DNA from: Purshia tridentata
Lineage: Eukaryota > Streptophyta > Magnoliopsida > Rosales > Rosaceae
DNA: 64,000 nucleotides
Direction: 5' to 3'
Assembly: GCA_003254885.1 (NCBI GenBank)
Contig: QANT01009325.1
Location: forward strand, 54,632-118,631
Of the stretch, positions 45,737 through 57,892 are shown in pieces. The notes under the pieces are model-generated. The model was given only the letters and a program-made list of their open reading frames with translations. It did no database searches and was not told where the DNA came from. Positions within the stretch are counted from its first letter, which is position 1, and each line of letters starts with the position of its first letter. Position numbers and translations under genes: made by a program.

Positions 45737-47546
45737 TGATTTTTAGAGTTTAATTACTTGAATTTTGTAGTGAAATGATGGGTCTATTGTGAGAATAGGA
45801 GATTAAGGTACTTTGAAAATACTTCACCACCACAATAACGTATATATAAGTTGAGACAACAGCAAGCTTTTTAAGTGAGAGTGTAGACAAGGGGAGCATC
45901 CTCTCTTAATGGCTGTTTCAGTCTGTTTTGCTTTCTTTCTCTACCCTCTTTTCACTTTCACTTTCATAATAAAAGGCATATATTCATTGCTTCCCATTGA
46001 GGGCTTTCTTTTCTCCAACACTGTCTGTCTATAAACAATCTTAAAAATATTATAACTAATTGTCTAAATACTAAATAAAGAAGGAATAAACAAAGACATG
46101 GGACCTCTTCTCTTGTAGTGGTGGTGGTGCACATAATGAGAAACTGAAGTTAGATGATAGATATCATGTAATGTGTGAAATTGAATATTGAAGGAACTTT
46201 TATTTGGATGACTTGATTCTCAATTTTGTTCCTGTGAATCAAATGTTATGAAAGTACTAGGATTTACAAAAAGGAGACAACGATCACTGTTGTTTTAAAC
46301 TACAAGGAGCAGCAATTATAATGAAAAGTAATATTGCTGGTGGCTTTCACTTTAATTTGCAACTTGTAAGTATAATAGATCATTGTTTAAGATAAAGTGA
46401 ATTCTAAAAACATGATTGCATATTTTTTAAATTAAATCACAAGATCTTTCTTCTTTTGTGTCTCTGAAGCAGATGGTAAGCATGTTTGTGAGTGATAAAG
46501 TTTGGTTTGGGTAAAGATAATAGAAGATTATGGACCAGGGAAGGTCCTAAAGGATAGCCTCTTGCAGCCCTGCATCTTATTTGAGTACCCAGGCTTCCCA
46601 AAGGTTTGATTAGTTTGTTCTTAAACTGTAGAGAGAGTTTTCAAAACATCTTCTGGAAGTGCTTTGGACAGGTCCAGAAGGTATTGCTGCCATATGTATC
46701 CCAGTCCTTTCATACTCCTAAGTCCTAGGAATTCAAAACAAAGTCAAAAAAATAAATAGTAAAAATTAAAGACCCATAACAACATATGCCAAAACGATGG
46801 ATCTGTTTGGACGCCAAAATTACTCATTTTACACTCTTTATTATTTCTAGTTAATGATAAATGACAATTTTACCATTTTTTATTATTTCACATTCATTTT
46901 TTTTTTTTCAAACTTATGGTATACAAATACAATCTCTATTGTCTTGTAGTATGGAATTCCTCAATGTACAATTAAGGATGTAGAATTAAAGATGTAAAAT
47001 TTGTGCAAGTGAATTTAGTGATTAAGAATATGTAATACTATATTTTAAGTCTCTTATATTTAAAATTACGAGTTCAATTTTCCTTTTTTATAGTATGTTT
47101 TTACAAAAAAACCACGAAGTTAGTATCCCTTAGAATTGTGACACCTGTCTTGGTTTAAAGGCACTTGGCCTTCAATGGATGCAGAATTTACAGGGTAAAG
47201 TAAATAATTTTGGATATATGAAGAACCACTCCATGTAAAGCTACCAAATGAATGGAACACATTGTAACTATATTTATATACACAAGTTTTCAAGTACATT
47301 AAATTTGCTGTAATAAAAAAAAATAAAGTAAAGAAATTGAATTTGCAAAGATTTTATTGAGTTTTCCCTTCGGTGTATAAAATTATATTCCAACATAAAC
47401 AAGAAATATCACAATTTCGTTTGTCTAATTTCGCTATTATTATTATTATTTTTTTGTAATTTCGTTTTACGAAAAAGTCTAAAACCCCTTTCATTTCCAT
47501 TGGGGTTTTGGATATTCCTATTCACGAAGAGCAATCAACAGCGACG
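45737..47546. other. Divergent region between the thaumatin and SSR1-like genes
   Basis: Upstream of two outward-reading genes. No coding sequence. A block at about 46500-46740 is less AT-rich than its surroundings and contains two small hairpins (ggaccagggaaggtcc, and cttctgga pairing with tccagaag); it is noted under findings. A triplet run (attattattatt) lies near 47437-47450. Confidence 0.5.
45841..45850 (-). promoter_or_regulatory. TATA-like box of the thaumatin gene
   Basis: On the minus strand this reads cttatatata, about 105 bp before the ATG at 45736. Position and sequence suit a core promoter; no transcript evidence is available. Confidence 0.45.
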
Positions 47547-50045
47547 ATGTTTCACACAGCAGTTAGGCTATCTCGAGCAGCGGCTACCGTCGCTCGAACC
47601 GCCAAGCTCGGACGATCATCACCGTCCAGACTACTCCACGATGGGATCAACGGCTCAAGTGCTACCAAACCTGTTGCTCTTCAGATGATCAACTACGGTC
47701 TCTCTCTTGCCAAGTCTCAGAAATCAGGTTCTTTTACCACTCCTGTCCTCAATTTTTTTTAAAAAAATTTTTCGTTGATTTTCCAAATCAAATTCTCGAA
47801 TTACTTATCATTTTAAATTTTTGGTGTGTGAAAAAATAGATGAATCGTATGCACAAGGTCTGCTTGTACTGGAACAGTGCCTTTCGACTCAACCAAGTGA
47901 AGGGCAAGACCCTGCTAGTGATAATTCGAGGGGAATGGTGTTAATGGCCATGTCCACTTTGTTATCTGAAAGGTTTGCTTTTCTTTTTGTGGGGTCATCA
48001 GAAAACCCAATTATGTTCTATGTTTGATATATTAAGAAACTAATGTCACTTTAAATTCAATCTTTCAGAGGAAATATTGATGAAGCTATTGATAAACTGC
48101 AAAAAATTCAAGGTTTAACGTGCTCTTCAGTTGGTTTGAGGGGTAAGATTTATTATAGCTTTTTCATATATATATTTATTTTGTTTTCCTTGATAGAAAG
48201 ACCTACCGAGTCCTGACTGATAAAGTTGTCTGGGTTTTGTTAAAGTTGCTGCCTTGGAGGCTCTTGTTGGACTTCACTTAGAGTTAGAGCAGGTAAATCA
48301 CCACAAGGGACATTATAAATGTTTTCTTGTTTCCTTGTACTGTTTAAATTTATGTTGATGGCTCTCCCTATATAGGATGATACCTCATCAGCGCTCGCAG
48401 ATAATTGCTTAGAACTGTTGGTGAAGATTGAACGTGGATCTAGTGGTGGAGATTCTGAGGTTGTAAATTCTCGTGCTAGAGCGGTAAAAGGGCTTGTTGA
48501 GCTCGTCCATGGCAATCTTGAATCAGGTACAGCTAAAGGCTTGCTTAGCCTTTGCCTAAATATACTCTCATATTTGGTTCAACTAGTAAATTATTGAGTA
48601 TCATGAAAGAAAATGTAAATTCTGAATTTTGGGTTCTCTGCAGCTGAATCGTCCTTTCGAGGACTTGGAGAAAACAAAGAATTCACCGGTGAGGTTCATT
48701 TTATATGTCATCACATCTAAAATGTTCTGCATGATATGATTATTAAAAGTTATGTAGGTAGTACTGCTTTATCCTATGGGGAATTCTTGCATGCCACACA
48801 GAATTTTTCATTGGCAAAAGAGGTATACCAGAAAGTTATTCAAGAGGGGTCCAAGATTACTGATTTCAGTAACCCAGATGCATTAGCAGCCGGTAATATG
48901 TCAACCGAGGAAGTTTTCTTAGCAGCCACATGTTCTTTGGGACAGCTTGAGGCTCACTTGGGGTAAGCTCTTAATTACTCTTGAATCTTTCTGTTTGCTA
49001 TTTCTATCTAGCACTGACCATGAGTTTAACCTGTGTTCTTTTAGGAACTTTAGTGATGCTGAGGAGATATTGACAAGGGCTTTAACTAAAACGGAGGAAC
49101 ATTTTGGTGAGTTGCTTTGGTATTTCCTTTGTTATGAGTGGTGTACAAGTACTCTCAGAATTTTATTGACTGATATGTTGGTGTTCCTGTGGTTTCATTG
49201 ATTTTTATGTAGGCTCTCATCATCCGAAGGTTGGTGTTATTTTAACTTGCATAGCTCTCATGTTTCGAAATAAAGCAATGCAAGAGCATTCTAGTTCACT
49301 TTTGATTCAAGAGGTTAGTATGATCCTATTTACTTATTTTTCCAAACTTTGGAATTTGCTTTTCCTTGCCATGATTATTCAGTTTTGATGCTTTAACATG
49401 TCAAAGTATTCTCATCCCCTGGAAAAATAAATCTCAGGGACTTTATAGAAAGGCAATAGAGTTGCTGAAAGCTCCACCATGTGAGACCGACGGTATTTGT
49501 TAACTGTGCCCTCATTTACTTCTCAAATAAAAGAAGTTTAATAATTGCTTTATCCCTCTTTATTGGATTGGTAGGTACAGAAGCAAAGGTATATAGAAGT
49601 GATATAGTGACCCTTGCAAGAGGTAATGGCTAAGTATCTGAATGGTTTCTCAGCATGCATTAGAGATTATAACTGAGCAATGGCCACTTTTTCAAAATCT
49701 GCTTATGCGTTTTGGTCCTATTGCATACATGTTACTCCGGTTGCCAGTTTATCCAATCTGAGCATTGATATAAACTTCTTTGTATGGATATGTGGAAACC
49801 TATGATTTTTTTAATCTAAAGATTTTAAACTGGTTATCAATATTGATATTGTAATTGCTTGTGTAGGTGGGTATGCAGAAGTACTGTGTGTCCAACAGAA
49901 CCGAAAGGATCAAGGAGAAAAATTGAAGAGTTGGGCAGAGGCTGCATGGAGAAACCACCGGCTGTCATTGGCCGAGACAATGGACGCATCCAAAACTTCT
50001 TCAAAAATTCCAATAATAGATGCTCGAATTAGCAGGGTTCTGTAG
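47547..50045 (+). CDS. SSR1: Mitochondrial TPR-like protein (SSR1-like)
   Basis: Twelve exons: 47547-47727, 47840-47972, 48069-48142, 48246-48292, 48376-48526, 48644-48688, 48758-48962, 49045-49106, 49213-49313, 49438-49492, 49575-49622 and 49867-50045, giving 426 residues. The N-terminus (MFHTAVRLSRAAATVARTAK) is basic and amphipathic with no acidic residue, as in mitochondrial presequences. The body has helical pairs of tetratricopeptide type: ALSYGEFLHATQNFSLAKEV, AATCSLGQLEAHLGNFSDAE, and GLYRKAIELL. The relative in Arabidopsis is, from memory, At5g02130 (SHORT AND SWOLLEN ROOT 1), a mitochondrial TPR protein needed for normal root growth. Neighbouring OHP1 and thaumatin genes are in the same order there. 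Exact repeat number needs a profile search. Confidence 0.88.
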
Positions 50046-50686
50046 CGTGTTTATTCCCAGCAAGGTTCCTTGGTGATACATCATAAGGAATGTGAAGATT
50101 TACTCCAATGCCATCATGCCCTTTGCACTCTTCAATGAAACGGCAGAGATGAGAAGAGTTGCACCAAAATCCTCCATGTAGTTAGTACCTCTACGCCATG
50201 TGACAGGGCATCATGGCATCTATGTGTATCATTATGTACCTATCTTTTGTTTTTTGGGGTCAGATTATGTACCTATCTACTGATAATGTAGAGGCATCTA
50301 TCGCAGCAGCTATATAGGTTTGATGGACCATCCCTTGGAAAATAAATTATGTTATGGGAGTTTTGACTTTGTAGGACTGAGGTCCAAATTGTTGAGCCTG
50401 CTGAAAATTTTGATAATTAATAGATCAATAAGGGTTGTTTTATTGCATCTTCTGGAGTGCAATTATCATTTTGAATAGATGAGATGGAAAATAATTTAAT
50501 ACTCCGAAGTGAAGAGAAATGAAAATAGAAAATTAAACATGGAGATTGCTGCATCATAATTCATATATTACAAATTAATCGAGAAACAGAGTTAGCCACT
50601 TAAGATGAATTACAAAATACAGTTTAGGACCAGTATTAAAAGACCCATCTCACTGAATGTTACGTTTTCTTATACAAATTAAATGG
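50046..50686. other. Convergent 3' flanks of SSR1-like and OHP1 genes
   Basis: The two genes point toward each other, so this stretch holds both 3' UTRs. Apart from the small insertion at 50246-50263 I see nothing further. Confidence 0.55.
50231..50278. repeat. 18-bp poly-T insertion flanked by 15-bp direct repeats
   Basis: attatgtacctatct occurs at 50231-50245 and 50264-50278 around the 18 bases tttgttttttggggtcag. It lies in the 3' UTR region of the SSR1-like gene. Layout equals that at 9239-9287. Confidence 0.7.
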
Positions 50687-51282
50687 TCACAGAGGAATAT
50701 CAAGACCTTTCCCAATCTCCACTCCAATCAGCTGCAGTATTCCCTTGTTCAATATCTGAAAATTATGAAACCAGGATAAAGCATATCAGCCAAAAAAACT
50801 GAGAAACTTTCCTCTATTCCCAATACTAGACTCTAAAAACCAAAAGAATAAGAAGAATTTACCAATTCCACGATGAAAGTTCCAATAAGTCCAATCATAC
50901 AAGCTCTAGAATTCCATATCTCTGCAGTCCTGGTGAACCCAGCAAAAGGGGCCTGAAATTTTGGCTCTACTTTTGGCAATACCACCTGAAAATTTTGATG
51001 CGCAGTTATGCTTTTTCACCACTGTGTTTGTCCCAAAAGTGTAAAAACATTCATAGAATTATATGATTGCAGAAAGAAGCAAATCTATGAGGAAGTGAAG
51101 AATAGGCATACCCCAGCAGGAGGCTTGGCAGCTTGAACCCTGAAGGAGGAGGCACGCCTTTTGGGGGCTGAGCAATGCAGAGTCCCACTGCGGAAAACCC
51201 AGAATTGCTGGTTTTCAGGATTTGCCGTTACAAGTCTAGATGGGTTGAGAGATGATGATGTTATGGTAGATGAAGTTGCCAT
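50687..51282 (-). CDS. OHP1: One-helix protein 1 (OHP1), light-harvesting-like
   Basis: Three exons, 51282-51112, 50985-50863 and 50755-50687, giving 120 residues. The first 50 or so are a Ser/Thr/Arg-rich chloroplast transit peptide ending near FRVQAAKPPAG. The mature part is one chlorophyll-binding helix with the LHC motif ExxNxRxxM: AEIWNSRACMIGLIGTF, then IVELILNKGILQLIGVE. The end is IGKGLDIPL. OHP1 forms heterodimers with OHP2 and, with HCF244, delivers pigments during photosystem II assembly at the thylakoid. The sequence agrees closely with Arabidopsis OHP1 (At5g02120). Upstream, ccttatc (GATAAGG on the coding strand) near 51371 resembles a light-responsive I-box. Confidence 0.95.
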
Positions 51283-51949
51283 GGCTTTCTTTTTTTGGGT
51301 TCTATTCTATGTCAATAATGTCATGATCATGCTATTGGCTATTGCTTTGCTTCTTTAGTCTTTACCCACCTTATCTACTTGACCACAAAGGACACTTGGC
51401 AAACAACTTACCACGCACACATATGCTCTTGTGCTGGGTCCTACAGACTACAGTGTCTTTATGGGTCACATTTCAATTTCCATGAACTAGCTAGAAGCGT
51501 ACTGTTTTAACTTTTAACTTATGAGAATGAATAAATCTCCGATGGTGTCCTTTAGTTATATTTACTTATTTAGGCTTATAATTAGTTGAGAGTAATGATA
51601 CATAATCATATTCGCGATGAGACTGATATATACAAATGAATTCTCAACACAACAAGATATACAAATGTGGTACAAATAGTTTTACTTGAATTATGTGGAA
51701 GTTGGGAAGCCTGAGATAGCAGCCCAGCATATATATATATGTACGTATAAGAAAAGTCAACGGTGATATGGACGTGGGAATATATAATATGGATGCAGTA
51801 GCTAGGTAGAAGAAAAACTGCTTAATTATTCCTCATTGCTTGTCTTATCATGGAATCTGTAAAATTTTGTGCTGATATGTTCTTGACAATATACGTACAC
51901 ACCAATTACATACAAAATAAGAGAAACTAAAAAATAAATAAATTTTTTG
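51283..51949. other. OHP1 promoter and cyclin 3' flank
   Basis: No gene. OHP1 promoter on the left, cyclin 3' UTR on the right. An AT dinucleotide run lies near 51729-51741. Confidence 0.5.
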
Positions 51950-53797
51950 CTACTCTCCTTCCCTTTTTCTCTTCTTGATCCTCGTTGATTCCACAGCATT
52001 GATTTTTTGAGCACTACTCTTAAATAGAGAGAAATCAACATGAAAATCAGACAAGTTAAAACGCTCCTTCAACACTGTTGTGGGACTTGAAGGGCAGTAA
52101 TGAAAGAGCCCGTGAGCTATTAACTTGTACAAGGAATCATCAACTGATTGCGCTTCCATCATCATCTTATGGCACTTCACCAACTCAGCCTATAATTAAA
52201 TTAAGTGCACACTAACCAATCAATAAAACAGTACATTAATATTACATAATATTAGAAAAGGGAAAAAATGGGACTTATATTAATTTCATATGTATTCAAC
52301 CTTTTGATCATCATCCAAGAGACTTTTAAGACAGGTGAGGTAGCCATCAGATGCTGTTGAAGGCACCATATCCAGACTGCACTGTAGGGCAGATATGGCA
52401 ACCACACTTGGCCTGAACTCCAGAAGCTTCAAATCTGTACCATTTAATTAAACTTTTTTGTTGAGATTATATGATCCATCAAACAGCTATAATTATGCCA
52501 ATTATCTCTCATTTGCAATCAGAGAGGGACACATACAGTAGGATAGGGTCACAAAATTTGTTCACAAAATTATTGTGTTAATGTACATTTCAAAATCTTA
52601 TTGTTAGAACTGAATGAAGTTTAATGGGGGCTTAAATTTATTGATCTGTTAAACTTTATTTAACCATAAGAATGAAACAATTAATGACATACCTGAAATA
52701 GCTCCAAGAAGCAATTTGTTGACTCGGGCAATGAGCTCTTCAAGAAGTTGAGGTTTCAAGGAGTCGTCAAGAGTCCATGTCAAGAGTTCTAGGTAAGAAT
52801 AAGCTGTTGTAGAAGCAAGGCGCCATCCTAATGCTTGTAGCAGCATCATTTCCATTCGTTGGATTGTGCTTGACTCATATGAATGGTCCAGATCTTCCAT
52901 CTTCAATATATACCATAGTAATTAAACAATAGCAGAAATTGATGACACACACACACACATATAAATTTATTAAAACAACATACAACTCATACAATTAATA
53001 ATGAAGCTGTAGTCACCTGAATTTCAAGCAGGGTAGGAGTGCAGGAATCGTTGAACTTGGAGGCAATGGATAAGCAGGCAATAGACAACAATTCGATCAT
53101 CCAATATTTCCATCCCTGAAAAATCGATGCAATATATAAGCTCTGCATTTGCAGATAATTCTGTGCAAATAAAAAGACTAAAGAAAATGGAAAATGCATG
53201 AATGTAGCACACATATATAAATATATCATCTATATAGATATAGTCCTTACATTAATACAATAAGTCGTAGATATGAATCGATCAAGGTAATTTGCAGCAT
53301 AGAAAACAGTTCCAAGGGAGAGGTTTAAGCGACTTCGACACTGGAAACACAAACAATTAATTAAGAAACATATCAAAAGTGAGAGATTAATGTTAAAACA
53401 TTATTTCCGTTATGTTTTATATATATATATATATGCGAACAGGAAAAAACTTTCAACACATATAAGATGGTAGTTGTTGCACTGCTATGAAATTGAAAGG
53501 GTAGTCATTAATTGATCTACTTTAAATTAACATACTACTGACCTTGATAAACCATTGAATGGTTTTAAACCTTTCAATGACCAAATTATTTGAACACAGG
53601 TTGTCCACGTAATTAGGTTGAGGCATGTAACTGGTCTCCTTTTCTAGGCAAATGGCAAGAGCCTGGTCATAGTCTTCGTTAGTTGCCGTTGTTGCATACA
53701 TTGATGACCCACTATATTGCTTGTGATTCATAGGATCATCACCATCAGTCAATGCAGGACTGGAAGGCCAAACTTCATGACAAAGCAAACTCTCCAT
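51950..53797 (-). CDS. CYCD7-1: D-type cyclin, CYCD7;1-like
   Basis: Cyclin partner of CDKA that drives the G1/S step by inactivating retinoblastoma protein; CYCD7;1 acts in the last division of the stomatal guard-mother cell. Six exons: 53797-53543, 53340-53251, 53115-53017, 52900-52693, 52434-52301 and 52189-51950, giving 341 residues, the Arabidopsis CYCD7;1 length as I recall it. The RBR-binding LxCxE motif is present at residues 4-8 (LLCHE). The cyclin box covers ERFKTIQWFIK, then LNLSLGTVFYAANYLDRF and WMIELLSIACLSIASKF; the C-terminal cyclin fold has MEMMLLQALGWRLASTTAYS. The tail is basic (RIKKRKREGE), a possible nuclear signal. Next to OHP1, as in Arabidopsis. The donor at exon 5 is GTTGAA, an unusual but valid GT site. 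Confidence 0.93.
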
Positions 53798-55140
53798 ATA
53801 AGACCAAATGTAATATTTCTAAAGTACTAGAAAAGCAGGCACTCCAAACTGTGAGACTATATGGTACCAAATATCAATAATGGGGTGGTCCGACCATGAA
53901 GAACGGAAGATATATATATCGATAGATGTTTCTAAACTTCTTGTGTACTTTGAGTGAAGAGGAAAGTTAGGAAGTTATATTATATATAGAGTTAGTGGGT
54001 AGTTACACAGAGAGAGAGAGAGGGGGTGAAATAAAAAGAGGGACACGTCCCTCATGAAATGGGGTAAATGCGAGAGTGCGTGTTGATTAGGTTTTTGGCA
54101 ATTTTATTTTTAATTTTTGACCGCCGTAACCAATTGCGTGAGTGCATGCACGAGGATGTCTCTGTGGGTTACAAAGTCGAATAAATGCTCTCTTCTTCTC
54201 AATCCTCATCATCATCATCATTTCATCATCTCCTTCAATATGGGGAAAGGAGGAGACTTAACTATGAATAGCCAAGGTTGTGTTCAATGTGTTGTTGTTG
54301 TGCTTCGATGAGTTGGCACTGAACCTGAGAATCGATCAGACTGAAAGTGGGCCCGGATTTCACGTCGCTTTCCACTTCCAAGTTGAGTGGGGACCCACGT
54401 GCGTGAATCGTGATCGTCTTCAACGCGTACGTGAACATGGTTCATCGCCAGTTCTCTGCGAATCAACTACTAATTCAATCTTAATTTGACAGTTGGACTG
54501 GGACTGAGGGCCCTACTACTGGGCCCAATTTCTTGATAATGGGCTTCATGTTCCCCATTGTTGCTTACTCCTTGAGAATAAGGAAAGCCGAAAATGCTGA
54601 TATTCTTGACTCTCCAGCTTCTTAGACTTCTCAGTACATATTGTGTATGAAAAGTTTGAGAACATTTAAAGTTAATATCTTTCTTTTTTTCTTAATTTAG
54701 AAGTAAGAACTAGCTAAACCACAAAATTAGAATACGGGAATTTAATTATTTTTTTTAATATTTTTCTCTCTCCAATTATTTTTTCTTATAATTAAGCATG
54801 AGGCCTGTGAAACCATCAGCCCAATTTTCCTGGATATTGTAATCACACAATCACCAATTCAAAAATTGAATCGAAAAAATTGAACAGGTTTGGCTTCACC
54901 TGCATGGTTCAAAAATTTATATCATCCCAAAGTCACTAGTAAATGGTAATCACCATGTACAGCACCACACTACACAGCTCCCTGATGTACCTTTACTGAC
55001 ACAAACAAATGTACATCTCCTCATCTTCTACAATCCTATAAATGGAGCCATGTGCCCTTGCGAATTGTCCCAACTTGAAAAATTCCCAGTAGAATATTTA
55101 TATATTCATTAGATCGCCATTCGCCACTCTCTATATATGT
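53798..55140. other. Cyclin promoter and GID4 3' flank, gene-free
   Basis: Cyclin promoter and leader on the left (GA run near 54008-54022, which reads CT-rich on the coding strand), GID4 3' UTR on the right. A short minus/plus open frame at 54284-54489 has no features and is not called. Confidence 0.5.
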
Positions 55141-57030
55141 TCACCTCAGTTCATACGATGAAAAACTGAAGCCCGATCTCCCCTCATTAGTGGATTTCAG
55201 CTCAAGCTTCTGAAATGGGCTGCAGGTTGGTTCAAGTAGTATTTATCAGTCACTTGGTTCCAATGAAATGAGAAAGTAAACCAGAAAGACAGAGCATAAT
55301 GAGAAAAGTAGCAATTTACTTCCTAAGCTTACATCCCCATGACAAGAGAAGGAAATATCACTAGCATTCTACATTTCGAAGAAAGCAAAAACAGTTACAC
55401 TAGGTGAAATGCATAGACCAATAGCAAACAGAAGGGAATGAATACCTGCTGTTAGGATCATAATAGAAGCCATTGATGGAGCCATCACTACATGAGAAAC
55501 AGACATAGTAAAAGCCAGCTATAGTTAACCCACAGTCTGTGCCAACATTCACAAAGTATTGCTCTTTCCATCTCTGCACCAATAAATCAAAGAACTCATC
55601 AACATTTCACTTTACGTTAATTAGTAACTTTACCAACTTATGACAAAGCAATTAGATCGGTTACCATGAATATGTATGGATAGTTACTCAGATCTAATGA
55701 TTTTCCGCCATCAACCTCCACTTGGCTCTGTAAAGAATGGAATTAACTACAAGATCATAAAATTATCACATATGACAGAAAACAAAGACTCCGTACCAGC
55801 AGAGCAGAAAAAGAAGGAAACTTGGTCCAGTGCCTTATATCAACCTCTGGTCTGTCAAGAGTCACACAAATTAACACTAGATCATTAATCACAATCACAA
55901 TTAGCTAAATAGGCTCCAAGCTCAATTATAGATTAAAAGAACAAAAGAAACATACGTTGCTTCCCATTTTCCAGTGAAGAAAGTATAATTCTTGGTGTCA
56001 ACAATCTCCCCTTCCCAAAAGGTAACCACCTAACATACAATAAAAAGAAAATGATGTTATTTCTCAATGAAGGTTACCAAAATATCAAAATTAGTTGGGG
56101 GGAGATAACTAGTATGCCATTCCATCCAAACTAAAATCTTAACTATAGGAGGATGTCATCTAATTATATTGCAGGATGTAGACTATAGTCAGTCACGGCA
56201 GTATGAAAATGGAATATGCGAATGGGATACAAATCTCTTTAAATAAATTTCTTCAGACCACTATATCTCATTTAAGAGATATCTTTTAATGGAAATCCTG
56301 AATGTACCAACCGATAAACAAAATGTGCACATGGTGACAAATGATCAGCAAAATGAAAAGAAGAAACATCTTACTGGTGTATCTGCCATAGGAACATTAA
56401 GAGCTTCCATGGTTCCGCATAGATAACCATGTTCAAGGTCACATCCTTGTATACGAACATTTACTCTCCACGCTTCATCTTTTTGCATACTCGAAACATT
56501 CTGAGTACCGGAGAAGGCCTGCCACAGAACTATGAGCTTAATGGTACAATGGCACACCAGTGGTACACAGTTATATACAGTCAAAGTTTGGCGCTTATGC
56601 TCGACATAGATTAGGCAATTATCTTCGTGTATTAAAAATTTAGATGATCAGTCCATGTCGATTTTAATTTCGGAAACACATTAAGAAACATATCATTTAC
56701 CTGTCCAACGCTTAAAAGAGTGCAAGCTGAGGGAGAGGTCTGTCCGCAATTTGAACCTTCACAGTGATGCACATATGAATATATATTAAAATCACATTTT
56801 TTATAAGAAAAAATGGTGACCCAAAATAATTGGAAGCCAAAAACACAGAAAAGCTAGCTTCTTGAAGAATTCAATCCTACAACATGTACCAAATAGTTCA
56901 GATTCCGGCCAAAACCCTAACTTGGCAAAGCGGTTTTAATGTGAGATTCGGAGCGAAAGAAAGAAGGGGGCGATAGAGAAGTACCTGAGAGTTGAGAAGG
57001 TGCGGAGTTCTCGGCTACTCTCACAGGCAT
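55141..57030 (-). CDS. GID4: GID4/VID24-type substrate receptor of the GID/CTLH ubiquitin ligase
   Basis: Beta-barrel substrate receptor; the yeast and human forms recognise proteins with an N-terminal proline and present them to the GID/CTLH E3 ligase. Eight exons: 57030-56985, 56756-56701, 56518-56375, 56029-55956, 55851-55797, 55727-55665, 55573-55446 and 55219-55141, giving 214 residues. Conserved stretches include WRVNVRIQGCDLEHGYLCG, MEALNVPMADTPVVTFWEGE, YTFFTGKWEAT, LDLSNYPYIFMRWKEQYFVN, GTDCGLTIAGFYYVCFSCSD and GFYYDPNSSPFQKLEL. These agree with the plant protein of this family (At2g37680 from memory). Eight small exons without long open frames make it easy to miss. Located in cytosol or nucleus by family knowledge. 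No oddities found. Confidence 0.93.
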
Positions 57031-57892
57031 TTCTGAATTGATTTCGAGCAGAACAGAGTAGGCGACTCAAAGGCAACGCCAAATGCAAGACACACCATCC
57101 AGAGTCCGGACCCGTCTAAATGAACCCGATCTGTTTACTCATCATATGTTTCTCTACTAATATATTAGAAATTTGGAAGTCAGCACAATTTATTTTGGTT
57201 TTTGAAGTTGTAACAAATTTCTTACTAATTTTCAATTAATTCTATTTAAAGAAAATTAAATTAATCACTAATCAAAAAAGAAAATCAAATTAATAAAAAA
57301 AATTTAATATTTGTTAATTTTGAAAATTAAAACTAGATGTATCATATCTTGGTAGGGTCCATCTTGGTATGAGGTAAAGATGAATTTTTTTATTTTCTTA
57401 TTTTTTTATAGNTTTTATTTTCTTTTTTTTTTTATAGAAAGAGGTAGGATGAAGATTAATGTGATGATGGTTGGATGCAGATTGAGTAATTCAATGGCTC
57501 ATCCAACGGAGCATCTTTAACAACTTCAATAATTAAGTTTGTTCTCCTCTTTAATGAAGTTTTTTTGACAAAAATAAAACAAAGAATATAATATAACGTA
57601 GTAGTGTGACAAAAGCAATTTAGGAGAGGGAGAATTTGGACTTGAAATATTTCCCGATAGAGAGAAATACCACCATACTTGGATGATGTAATTATTAAAT
57701 TGTCAATACTCATTAGTTTATCAAATTATATTAAGTTCAAGTAAGGTAATAAAGGTCAAGAAGACATTTACTGCTTGTGGACAAAGAGAGTTTAATAATA
57801 GAGCACGCATATATACTAGGGAGACAGAAAGGACCCTGATAGCTAGCTTTTGAGTATACATACAAATCAGTACACATACATAAATTACATCG
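57031..57892. other. GID4 promoter region with an ambiguous T-rich repeat
   Basis: No gene. At 57390-57436 a phrase of about 24 bp (ttttattttctt, then ttttttatag) occurs twice, separated by an undetermined base (N at 57412); the true sequence here is uncertain. Confidence 0.5.

Noticed and set aside
54117-54489. Short open frames between the cyclin and GID4 genes
   Set aside because: Under 70 residues, no motif, and overlap each other on opposite strands.
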